Positions 12,433-24,433 of a DNA stretch of 26,399 nt are shown here, piece by piece (positions within the stretch are counted from its first letter, which is position 1; every line of letters starts with the position of its first letter). Below the pieces are notes generated by a model, which was not told where the DNA came from, did no database searches, and worked only from the letters and a program-made list of their open reading frames with translations. A program made the position numbers and the translations under genes. Source of the DNA: Ichthyophthirius multifiliis (taxonomy: Eukaryota; Ciliophora; Oligohymenophorea; Hymenostomatida); assembly GCF_000220395.1 (NCBI RefSeq), contig NW_004086278.1:1-26399 (forward strand). Reading direction: 5' to 3'.

Positions 12433-12738
12433 AAAATAATAAATTGAAAGTTAAATTATATTATATATCAAATAAGAAAGTTTAATAAAATATTAACAAT
12501 AGGATAAAATATATATTTTTAAAATATTATTAGATAAAATTAATTATTTATTAATAAATATTTTTAATGTTTTTTTCCATTTTAATAAAAATACTTTTTT
12601 TTTATAAAATATATTAAAATACAGCAAAAAAAAAATATTTTTTGTTTTATATTTTTACACAAAATATTAATAATAATAATTTTTTTTTTTTTAACAATAA
12701 CAAAATATTTTTTGTTAAAAATATAAAATCTATAATAT
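12433..12738. other. Short PUF-VPS8 intergenic spacer
   Basis: 306 nt between the PUF stop and the VPS8 start, same orientation. It contains several T and A runs (around 12595-12605 and 12681-12692) but no recognisable gene. It must hold the PUF 3' end and the VPS8 promoter. Confidence 0.7.
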
Positions 12739-15700
12739 ATGATAATAAAAGATAGCTTGCAAAATGAATTTAATATAGATGATATTTTAAATGAAGAAGA
12801 CGATGAAGAAGAAGACGAATATTAAGAAGATAATAGCTTTTAGACTAATAATAAATATAAATACAGTCCAATAGTTTGTAATATTGATTAAATGTTAAAT
12901 GAAAATGATGAATAATAAATATCCGACACAAATTTAAATGCTGAACTTTAATAGATGTTTGATTTTAATTTAAACGAAATAATAGGATTTCAAGAGACAG
13001 AAAAATATAAAATATAAATAAAAGAAAGATACTAACAACAGCAAATTCACTAAAAAACGAAAGAAAAATTATTATAAAAATAAGAAAAAAAATATGATGT
13101 AGAAGTTATATTAAATGAATTAAAACTGGAAGAAGAATAGAAAAGTTAAGCACATACTTCTTTAAGGAAAAATGAGATAAAAAATAGCATTTATCAAGAA
13201 TAAATGTTTGAGTCAAAAAAAAGGAATTTTTCTTCGGAAAAAAGTTCATCTATTTAAATAAAAAGAACTCTTTTTTATTAAGAAGGAGAAGACGAAGATG
13301 ACAATTATTATTTAAAAAATAAAATTAATCCATTAGACCTTATTGAATATTAATAAGAGAATATTTAAAAAGATTTTGTTTTAGAAAAAAAAAATATTCT
13401 TAAGAATACAGTTTTAACTTCTAATTTTAACTTTTAATTTAATATTTAAAACTTTTTAAATCCTTTTATGTTTCCTTAATTCGAAAATACTTAAAATTTT
13501 AATTTTGGATTACCAAAAGCTTTATGTGTAAAATATATGTATATATATATAAATATATTAAGAAAAAAAGATCTATCTAAATATCAATATAGCCATTGGC
13601 ACTTCTTATGGAATGATCTTAATTTTTAATATAAAAACTGAAAGATTGGAGAAAACAATTGGATCTTTTGACAATTATAAGAAATATGGACCTGTATCAA
13701 CATTAGATGTAAATTAAAAAGGAAATTGTTTAGGAATTGGGTTTGAAAACGGAAGTTTAATACTTTATGATCTATAGAAAGGTTAATTTATGAAACAAAT
13801 ATTTGGAATACATGAATCAGAAGTTTAAGTTTTTAAATTTATAAAAGAGGTATATAAATAAAATATGTAAGTTACTTTACTTTTTTTAATTTGTTTTTTT
13901 ATATAATAATAAAAAAATAAAAAATTAATAATATTTTATTTCTTAATAAAAATATTAAGAATAATTTCATAAGTTCTGATACTTCAGGAAACATATACCT
14001 TTTTTAAATAAAGAAAATTTTATGGTAATACTCATTTGACAAAAATAGACTTTTACCCAAAAATCAACATTAAATAATTCATCAAATAGAACTTTTAGAC
14101 CATTAATAATTTCCTTTTCTTTTTAAATATTGAACCTATTATTGTAGCTCTTTCTGGTTTTTCATGTATTATTATAATTAGTGTTTAACCCTATGTCAAA
14201 CTTTTGTATAAAATTTAAAAACCCGAAAATTGTAACTTAACTTTTTTAAATATATTACCATCTTCTAGTTGGGGTAATGGAAATTTAGATTAGAAAGCTA
14301 ATAATAAAAATGAAGCATTTCCTATTTTGGCTATTAGCTGGGGGAATTATTGTATGTTTTATTAAATGAATAAATTTGCAATTAATTAAATTCAAGGCAT
14401 TAATACTATTAGTGATAGCTTTGATTTTGTTGGAGGCTTTCATTTAGAACAAACTATTCTTTATATATAATATTTGAGTGAAAATATGCTTTTTGTGTTA
14501 TTAAATGGAAGAAAAAATATTAAAATTATTAATGTAAAGGAAGGTTTAATTGAAAATGAAATACAATAAGATAATAAAGATTTTATTAAATATTAATATT
14601 AAATAGAAAATTCAGAAGTTAGTTTTTAAACCTATGTAACTGAAAACAATAAGAAAAATAAACATTTAATAATTTAATACATGTTAATAAAAATAATCAT
14701 TAGATGTATTTTTTATTTCAATTTTTTTGTTTTAATTTTATTTTATAAAGATTCTTTCTTAGTTAAAATGGAGTTTTTTAAGGATGTTTTTTAGTTGGAA
14801 ATAAAGCATAAAAAATTAATAGAAAATAATTAATGGATTTAAGCTTTAAAAATATGTTTTGATTTATATTTTTAAAAATGTTAGAGTTTTAGTGTAATAC
14901 CTGATTTATCAAATAAGGACTAGAAGTATAAATTTATGTAAATTTTTTTTGATTTAATAAGTGTTTATTTAAAGATAAATACTAATTTAATAATTTAAAA
15001 TGAAAAAGATTAAATACATATTGAAAATTAAAAGTAATTTTTAGAAAAAAATAAAAAATATAATAATAATAGGTTTACAGAAATTGCAAATGTTACATTT
15101 GAATATTTAATAGAAACAGGCTAATTTGAATTTTTATTTACAAAAGTTAAAAACTTTTTTGATAAAATTAATAAAAATGACATTTTTTTAAATACTCTGG
15201 AACCATTTATTATGAAAAGTGATATTAAAGCGATTCCTAATTAAATATTTAAAGAAATTCTAAATCATTATTAAAATAAATTAAAGGTTTTATAGTAATG
15301 TATTATTAATTTGGAAATAAAATCAATAGATCTAGGTTTTACAATACCTTTATGCTTGCATTATAATTTGTTTTTACCTTTAATTTATATATGCACACGA
15401 AAAGACAATGATTATATTACTCCTTTGAATAAAATGTTTTAATTTTATTAGCTTTGTGAAGAATAAAAATAAAATGAAAAAGGGAAAAAATATCTTTATT
15501 AATGCTTGTAGTTTATTAGGGATTCTCTATAAGGGAAGCAATTCCCAAATGATAATATAGAAGAAACTATTTATATAAAAGTAATAAAATCATTAACTGT
15601 TTGGATTTTTGAAGAAGAAATTCTGTATTCTTTTGCAAAAAATAACATTTAGATTTTACTCGAAATTATTTTTATGTTTTTTGTTTCAAAACCAGCTTAA

Positions 15701-16347
15701 ATTTTAAGAAATTATGATGAGAATTTAATTATTTATTTTTCTAAAGAAAATCAAAAGGAAATTATTAATGGAAAAAGTATAGTAAAATATAAATATAAAT
15801 TATTTGTTCATATTTTCCTCTATAAAAAAAAATCAATAAACGAAACAAAAAAAGGCTATAATAATGATGGTCTTTTTGTTTTTGTTAATTGAGCTTTTTA
15901 AACAAAAATATGAACAAATTGTATAATTAAACTTTTGTTATATTTAATTTTTTTTTTTTTTTTTTAAAAGCTGTTTGCAAAATTAAGTATTATCCTGAAT
16001 TTATTCATTAATAAATGATTATTTATATTAATGATATTTTACATAAAATTACAGATGAAAATTAATTAGTTTATAGGGAATTCTCTTTTTTTGTTGGAAA
16101 AATAGCAAATATTCAAGAACATAAAATTGATGTTTTAATTTGCATTTAATGCGTAAAATTCGTACTTTAAGATAAAACTAAATATTCAGAATCAGAAAAA
16201 AGTTAAAAATCTAGTGAACTTGTTTCACTTATTAAAAAGTGTAAAAAAGAAATATAAGAAAATCATTCTTTTATTAAAGAGTTATTAGATGTGGCTGATA
16301 ATTGTGAATTGTATTTATTAAAATGAATATATATATATATATATATA

Positions 16348-16389
<42 letters not shown>

Positions 16390-18289
16390 CTTTTTAATAT
16401 TAATATAGTGATGAAATCGTAGCTTATTTATATTTTATTTAGGGAGATTTAGAAAGGTCGTTTAATATGTATTTATTTATGTAAGGAAATATATTTGAAT
16501 AGTATAAAATTTTCTCTTGGTTAGAAGAGGCATTTTTGTCCATTTCAAACGAAAATAGCATAAAATAATTACAAACATAAATTCATGATAATATTTATTA
16601 ATTAGTATAAACTTCTCCTTTAAAGACAAAAGAAATAGTATAAAAATACATGAATGATCAAGAAGATAAATTATTTGAACTTTTGTCTTTATTTCCAGCT
16701 TTATTACTAGATTATATAGAATGTATAATTTAAGATAGAAAATAAGGAATAAAAATTAAAAATTCAATACTATGCCTTTACATATCTCTTCTTTGTTAAT
16801 TAGAAAGTAATAGGGCAATAAAAGAAATAAAAAATAATCCTTATCCACTTGAAGAATTATTACCAATTTGTGAAAAAAATAAGACTTTGGAAGCGTAGGC
16901 ATATATTAGTGAATAACTAGGTTATTATTTTAAATCAATAGATCTTTATTGTGGAGTTTTTGCAGATGTATTTAAAAAAGCAATTAATAAAATTTCTCAA
17001 GGAAAATATTTTAGTAAATTTTTTATTAAGAAAAAGAAAAAACGATTAATTTTTATATATATTATTAATAAATTTATAAAAAGATACTAATTAAGTTTAT
17101 TAAAAATTTAACTTGATGATAAATCTATGTAAAACAGCTTATGAGGCAGATTAAAATAATAATAAAGTTTATTTTTTTAAAAATATATATATAAATTAAA
17201 AAAAAGGATATATGGCTTAAAATGGCAGAAAATATATTAGATCAAAATAAGTCCTTTTCTATTTGGAAATAAATAAATGAAGAGTAAAAAAATCAAGAAA
17301 ATCAGACAAAATTGAATATTTTAATATCTGATATAATAGCTTAATTATTTACTTAAATATAAAAATACGTATATATAGAAGGAGTTATAAAACTTATAAG
17401 TTTGTTTACCTCTTCTTTTTCATTAAACAATTTAAAACAAGTATTTATAAAAATACTTTAGAATTAATTTGATGAATTTAAATTGTTAAATGAAGCCAAA
17501 CAAATAGTTATAAATGATTTAATTGATCAATTTTAAAAATATAAAACTTATATGAATCAAGGTCATAACTTTAAAAATATTTGCTATTTTTGTGGAATTC
17601 CTTTTTCAAGTTATAGTAGTGATTTTATAACTTTGTTTTAATGCGGACATCTATTCCATAAAAAATGCTTTTTATTGAAATAAACTTAATCTTAGTGTAT
17701 TATTTGTTATAAAAAAGAAATTCCTAAAAGTATATTTTATATATAAATATTTATTTATATATTCTTAATAGTAATTAAGATTGTATTTGAAATATAAAAC
17801 CTTTCTAATAAATTATAAAGAGCAAAAAATATAAATTTCAATTAAACATTTTAAAATAATATAATTGCTACACCTATTAATAATAGTTAAATTTTTAAAA
17901 GTTAAAATTAAGAATTAGATTTTAAATCTACTTAAAATATTGGATTTTGCAAAAATTAATATAATAATTATAATCAAAATGTATATTATTGATTCTTTTT
18001 TATTATTATTATTATTTTATTTTTTTAGGATATTTTGTATTCGGTAGAAAAAAGTGAAAAATAATAAAATAATAACTTACAAAATAACATATAGATTTAA
18101 TAAATAAAAACTGAAATTAAAGATAAAATGTTGAGAAAATTAAAAATTTTCGATTCTTTTGTTGAAGAAAATATAACAAGCGTATTTTTTACAAAAACAT
18201 TAACATTTTTTATTTAATCTATTTATAATTTTTTATATTAAAAAATAAAATAGATTGACGAAATGAAGGAAAAATATATTTAATTGTGA
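12739..18289 (+). CDS. VPS8: VPS8, CORVET tethering-complex subunit, 11 exons
   Basis: About 1595 residues. Vps8 is the Rab5-binding subunit of CORVET on early endosomes; Tetrahymena has several paralogues, one needed for mucocyst formation. Parts in order: an acidic Asn/Gln-rich N-terminus; a WD40-like segment (IAIGTSYGMILIFN; VSTLDVNQKGNCLGIGFENGSLILYDLQ in two pieces); the helical middle with NQWIQALKICFDLYFQ; a clathrin-type segment ending LLPICEKNKTLEAQAYISEQLG-Y; and a C-terminal RING, C-x2-C ... CGHLFHKKC ... C-x2-C (about 17580-17730), then an Asn-rich tail. Introns: 13528-13570, 13850-13959, 14706-14750, 15777-15970, 16311-16408, 17014-17083, 17167-17206, 17730-17771, 17981-18028, 18182-18253. 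One extra A near 14135 (TTTAAATATTGAA) must be discounted; then the spliced length is an exact multiple of three. Stop TGA 18287. The 194-nt intron houses a stem-loop element. Which paralogue this is cannot be told. Confidence 0.93.
15797..15928. repeat. Stem-loop element, copy 2 (in VPS8 intron)
   Basis: Nested palindrome occupying most of the 194-nt VPS8 intron. The outer arms are 15797-15816 (...TTTGTTCATATTTT) and 15904-15928 (AAAAATATGAACAAA...). The inner arms are 15833-15854 (TCAATAAACGAAAC...) and 15871-15892 (...GTTTTTGTTAATTGA). The reverse complement of the right inner arm reads GCTCAATTAACAAAAAC and matches the arm motif of the copies at 11163 and 24836. The small loop contains GGCTATAATAATGATGG. 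The intron would be about 60 nt without it, a normal size here, so insertion into a pre-existing intron is likely. Confidence 0.7.
16327..16382. repeat. (AT)n microsatellite in VPS8 intron
   Basis: Two abutting AT-dinucleotide runs interrupted by AATT, filling the middle of the 98-nt VPS8 intron 16311-16408. It is an intron expansion of the same kind as in the PUF gene. Confidence 0.95.
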
Positions 18290-19846
18290 TAAATATAATA
18301 TTATAGTTTTATATTATCAATATTTTTTTTTTTAAAAAAAACATAGAAAATTAAATTTAAAAAGTATTATTTAATAACAAAACCAACATTATAAAAATAC
18401 CAAAATAATAATTATTTTATTCTTCTAATTTTAAAATAATAATTATAACTAATTAGTCGATTAATATTACATATATTATTTCACCACTTATACTTTAATC
18501 TTTGTTTTTTTAAAATTAATTGTTTAACATATTTTGTATAATTTATTAATATTTTTTTATATGTTCTAATTTATTAATATTTTTCCAAAAGCATACTTCT
18601 ATCTTATAAATATTTCAAACAATGATGCTTTTGTAGAACTATATTTATAAAAATAAGATATTTTATCAATTTTTGGGTGCTTTTATTTAACATAATATGG
18701 TAAACATAAAATTAATTGGCAAATTATTATTAAAAATATAAAATCTCTAAAAAAAATACAATTAAGTGCCCTGATAATTTACATTAAGATTTATTAAAGA
18801 AAAATACAAAAAAAGGAAACTATTTAGATTTAAAAAAATAAAATAAAATACAATTAAAATATCTTTGTTTTAAAAAATAATAATGATATTAAAATATTTA
18901 ACTAAAATAAAATTATTAATAAAATCTTAATCTATTATTAAAATAAATGTTTCTTAATAAATTAATGAAAAATTAAAAGAAAATATATAAAAATATAAGA
19001 AAATCAAACAAACGAATTTTATATACAGCCAATAAATATCAAAAAAAGAAAAATATATTAATACTAACAAAAATTTCTAGAATTGAAAATAATTATATTT
19101 TAAGATTAAAAAAGATAAATTTCCGATTCTTTTGAAACTTAAAAATAAAAAAATTAAAAAGATCTATCAAAAAATCAGTATATTATAAAATTAACTATTA
19201 TAAATTAAATAATAATAATAAAAAAAAAATTAAAAGTAATTTATTTATCAAAAATAATTTAAAATAAAATAAATAAAAAAAATATAAAATAATTAAAAAA
19301 AAAAAAATAATAAATGAAGCATTATAAAATTCTAAAATATATTTATTAAAATAAAATTAATATTAATATAAGTTCAAATAAAAAAAATATATATAATTTT
19401 AAATTATGTACTATAATTATAATAAATTTAAGAAAAAATAATTAGTAAACATAATTATAGCAAATATAATATATTTTCAATATTAATCATATATAATTAA
19501 TAATATTTTTTTATTTTTATTTATAAAAAATAAATTTATTAAATATAATCAATATTTCATTAATATATTTATAGATAATTTTTTAATTAGTTTATTATAT
19601 TTTTTTAATAAAATTTTTATAAAAAACTTTATAATTTATGTTTTTTAATAATTTTATATAAGATATAAATAAAATATTATAAATTTTAATGTTTCTGTAT
19701 TTACATATCTATTATAATTATGTGACAATTTTTTTTAAAAAATAGTTTCATTATAATCAATTATAATTTAAATTATATAAAAAACATTAATATAATAAAA
19801 AAAATAGTTAAAATTAAAGTTTTTTTAAAAATTCATTTGACAACAA
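18290..19846. other. Convergent VPS8-USB1 spacer, A/T-rich, with a weak coding-like patch
   Basis: About 1.55 kb between the convergent 3' ends of VPS8 and USB1. Most of it is A/T noise. From about 18568 to 18900 the plus strand is less extreme and one frame reads like protein: FPKAYFYLINISNNDAFVEL, then ILSIFGCFYLTQYGKHKINW, continuing after a one-base change as CPDNLHQDLLKKNTKKGNYL. I do not recognise a family. It may be a decayed gene or an unassembled exon set. Long TGA-free frames are frequent by chance here, so it is not called as a CDS. Confidence 0.4.
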
Positions 19847-20808
19847 TCAAATTAAAAAAACTAGTTTACTCTTTTTCCAATTTTAACATTTATTTCTTTA
19901 ACTTCCTAATAATTAGAAATTGGATTACAAAATTTATTATCTTTTAAATACAATTAAAATTATTCTTATAAACATTATTTATTATTAGTCCATAAAATAC
20001 TAACATGATATTTATTTCCTTTAAAGAAACTTTTAAAATTATAAGCTTACATACAAATATCAATTTGATTTACAATATGTTTAATTTGTTCTTTTCCTTA
20101 AGAGATTTAGCATGCAATAAAAAATGTATTTTTATCTTCATTCCAAAAAAGATTTAATTTATTAAAATCTAATGAAATGCTAAATTATTTTATTTTTTAA
20201 ATGTATTCTTTATTTTATTTTTTTATTTGAAATTTATATATATAGTTAATACTTTCTTTCAAAGAAGCTAAAAAATAATCGATTTAATGCTTTAAAAGAT
20301 AGAAAGTTTTACTTAATGATATATGAAAAGTATTCGGATCAATGTTTTCAAATTATATTTATGGATAATCGTTTTTCAGCTGTTCTTTTATTATATTTTA
20401 AGCCTCTTATAAATGTTTGCTATAATTGTAAATATCTAAATATATAAAACAAGCAAACTATCCATTTAAATGAGGAACTTTTCTAGTTCTTTATAGATCT
20501 TAAATATCAACATCAGTTTTTCGTTTTACCAATAGTAAATCTTCACTATTTTAATTTAATACTATATTTTTTGAGGATATTTTATTTGTATTAATTGTGT
20601 CTTTCTTTTTTAATTTATATTTTTTTATGAAATGTATTTAAATAATTACTTTTTAAATTAATTACAATGCACTTGGTAATTAAGGTTAATTTTATTTTTT
20701 AAATAATTGAGTATGTTAAATTTAGTGCATTTTTATTTAATCAAATTATTAAACTTATTCTTCTTCTTAATCATCAGAATAATTAACAATACAACATTTT
20801 TATTACAT
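19847..20808 (-). CDS. USB1: U6 snRNA phosphodiesterase USB1 (2H phosphoesterase)
   Basis: Single-exon gene of about 320 residues. USB1 is the nuclear 3'-5' exonuclease that trims the U6 snRNA oligo(U) tail and leaves a terminal phosphate. Family marks: an N-terminal acidic IVNYSDDQEEE; KVPHLNGQFACFIYLDI (human VPH-x-RG-x-WATH-like); the first catalytic HxS in FHISLSKTFYLLKHQIDYF (His 162, Ser 164); the second in KYHVSILW (His 268, Ser 270); and the terminal VKEINVKIGKRV, as in the human C-terminus. Start ATG at 20808, chosen because the acidic start follows at once. Taken literally, the frame runs on without TGA to 19549. Homology ends near 19860 at a run of seven T on the coding strand, and one more T would give a TGA at 19849-19847, so I end it there. 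It converges with VPS8. Confidence 0.9.
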
Positions 20809-21517
20809 TTTTAAAAACAAAAAAAATTATATATTTATTTAAATTTGTAATAAATATATTATAAAATATTTATAATATTAGATTATTAATTATTTTAAGA
20901 AATTATAATAAAAAACAATATAAATAAAATATAAAAAGTAAATATTAATAATATATAAAATATTATATAAATATATTTTATATATATATATATATTTATT
21001 TATATTTAAATATATTTTATTATTTTTTATTTAATTTATATATATATATATATTTATTTATACCTATATTTAATTTAATTAAATTTATCTTATTATAATT
21101 ATATATTATTTAATATTTTTATTATGATTTTTTAATAATTTTTATTATTTAATTTTTATGATATATATTTTTATTTAATATTTTTTAATTTTTTTAATAA
21201 AATTTAAATATTTTACATTATAATGAAAATTTTATATAAATAAAATCTTTATTAATTTTTTATATATAATTTCAATATATTATATATAAATTTTTTTTTT
21301 TAGTTTTTTTTTTATATTTAATTTTAATTTTTAATTTAATAATTATAAATATCTTATAAAAGTAATATATTTATAATTTTTATTTTATATTTTTATATAA
21401 TATCTTTTTTTTATTTAATAAATTTTTTTTTATAAATATATTAACTAATATTTATAAAATATATTATAAATTTTACAATATGTTTATTAATTTTTTTTTT
21501 TTTTAAATTAAAAATAC
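20809..21517. other. A/T-rich intergenic DNA
   Basis: About 700 nt of almost pure A/T between USB1 and the divergently transcribed unknown gene at 21518, presumably holding both promoters. It contains short TA runs (about 20980-20995, 21037-21052) and T runs. No conserved motif could be identified. Confidence 0.6.
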
Positions 21518-21621
21518 ATGTAAAATTTTAAATAATATAATAAAATAATAATTAATTTGATTAATCGATATAGAAGAAGTAAATAATAATAAAATAAATA
21601 ATAATTATAATAAAAATAATA

Positions 21622-21657
<36 letters not shown>

Positions 21658-22383
21658 AATGATAATAATACTAATGATAATAATAATAAAAATAAATAGA
21701 TTAAAAAATATACTTCAGATTCTAATTTTATTATTTCAAAGTTATTAGCCATCTAAAAATTACTTGAATCGATGAAGATATAAGAATAGCCTGTTTATTT
21801 TTAAGATAATCTTAATCCTTTTAAACGTAAATATAATTGCAATATAATATAAAGTTTACCGAATATATAATGGAGAAACATCCACTTGAACAATTAAAAC
21901 ATAACTAATTAATAGTATTAATGATATATGCGATAAAATTTATATTTAAGAAAAAAATATTTTACTTTTCGGATAATCTATTGTGTCTTGTCCTGCATTT
22001 TTATTAGGTTTCTAAAGATAACTAGGAAATATTATTTTAATGAGTACATATACTTCTAATAAAAAATTAGTCGTTTAATTGTCCTCCAGATTTATAAGCC
22101 TTTTTTAGTGAAAGATTTGATAAATAGAAATTAATCAATTAAATTAAACAAATTGTAATAATTAATTATTCATGGAAAAAAAGACGATTTAATTTAATTA
22201 GATTTAATCATACATAAGATTTTTTTAATAAATTAAAAAATAATAAAAAAACGTTATAAATATGTGAGTGTTTCTGATATACTCATAATTAATTTTTATT
22301 AAAATATGAATTTGTTAATTAAACTTTAAATTATTTCAGTGGAAATATAAGTAATAAATGTTAATAATGAAATTATATAATGA
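21518..22383 (+). CDS. Unrecognised protein with Asn-rich N-terminus, several frame slips
   Basis: A triplet-repeat block (AAT/GAT/ACT codons, about 21590-21690) encodes an Asn/Asp/Thr run and leads into ordinary coding sequence: YTSDSNFIISKLLAIQKLLE, QPVYFQDNLNPFKRKYNC, SLPNIQWRNIHL, then CDKIYIQEKNILLFGQSIVS, CPAFLLGFQRQLGNIILMST and LVVQLSSRFISLF, then a Lys-rich helix KLINQIKQIVIINYS, KKDDLIQLDLIIHKIFL and RYKYVSVSDILIINFYQ, ending at TGA 22381. One-base frame changes are needed near 21913, 22105 and 22155, so this is either a gene with draft errors or a young pseudogene. The C-terminal half looks all-helical, but I do not recognise the family. The start is uncertain: ATG 21518 overlaps a possible donor (GTAAAA at 21520) of a 54-nt intron ending 21573. 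Base composition is clearly coding-like compared with its flanks. Confidence 0.5.
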
Positions 22384-23173
22384 TTATTTATATTGAATAA
22401 ATATATTGAGTTTATTTTATATTATTTGATTTCTATTATTATTTAATTATATATACAAAATTTTATTAATTTAAATTATAAAAAATTATAAAACAAATAT
22501 AAAATATAGTAAAGATTTAATAGTTTTTATATTAAAATTTATCTATTAAATTCATATGTTTTATTTTTAAAAAAAATATAAATTCTAATATTTTTATTAT
22601 AAAAATAATTATGATGCATTTAGGATAGATTTCTTATTATTAGCTTTAATATTCAAAAAATAATATTTTCGCTAATATGCTGAAATTATAAAATTTAAGA
22701 TTGATGTTTTATATAAAAAAAATATTAAAAAGATTCGTTTTTAATATAGTATATATTTTTAAAATAAAAAATATATTATCCAAAGTAAATTATTAGATTA
22801 TTTTAATAATTATATAAAAAAATTAAAAAAATAATATTTATTTAATTTATTAATAATAACTTAAATATTTATATAAATAAAAATAATATAAAATCTATAA
22901 TATTTATAATTAAGATAAAAGAGTCAATTATTTATTCATATAATATAAATTTAATTTAATATAAATTTAATTTAATTTAATTTAATTTAATTTAATTTAA
23001 TCTAATTTCATTATTTATATAATATGATAATAAATCAAACAATAAAAATTTATTTTATTTTAATTTGATTAAATCATTCAAAAAAAAAAAAAAACATATG
23101 AACAAGTAAATATATTATACATTTTTATTTAATTTTTAAAATTTATTAAATATATTTAAAATTTTTAATAACC
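22384..23173. other. Intergenic DNA with a weak coding-like patch
   Basis: Spacer between two convergent genes. At about 22605-22740 the plus strand reads YDAFRIDFLLLALIFKKQYF then RQYAEIIKFKIDVLYKKNIK, protein-like and with better base balance than its surroundings. It may be a missed exon or relic linked to the gene at 21518, but there is no recognisable family. The rest is A/T noise and the pentanucleotide repeat at 22949. Confidence 0.4.
22949..23008. repeat. TTTAA pentanucleotide tandem repeat
   Basis: A run of about eight perfect TTTAA units (22967-23003), preceded by two degenerate copies interrupted by ATAAA and followed by one variant with a C. Simple-sequence repeat in intergenic DNA. 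Confidence 0.9.

Positions 23174-24433
<1,260 letters not shown>

Noticed and set aside
19549-19846. C-terminal extension of USB1 to the first literal TGA
   Set aside because: The roughly 100 added codons are A/T noise with no USB1 homology; the family normally ends just after the GKRV-like motif.
21561-21752. Minus-strand frame giving a Leu/Ile/Phe-rich 63-residue peptide
   Set aside because: It is the reverse reading of the AAT/GAT triplet block that encodes Asn/Asp on the plus strand; no domain and pure repeat composition.
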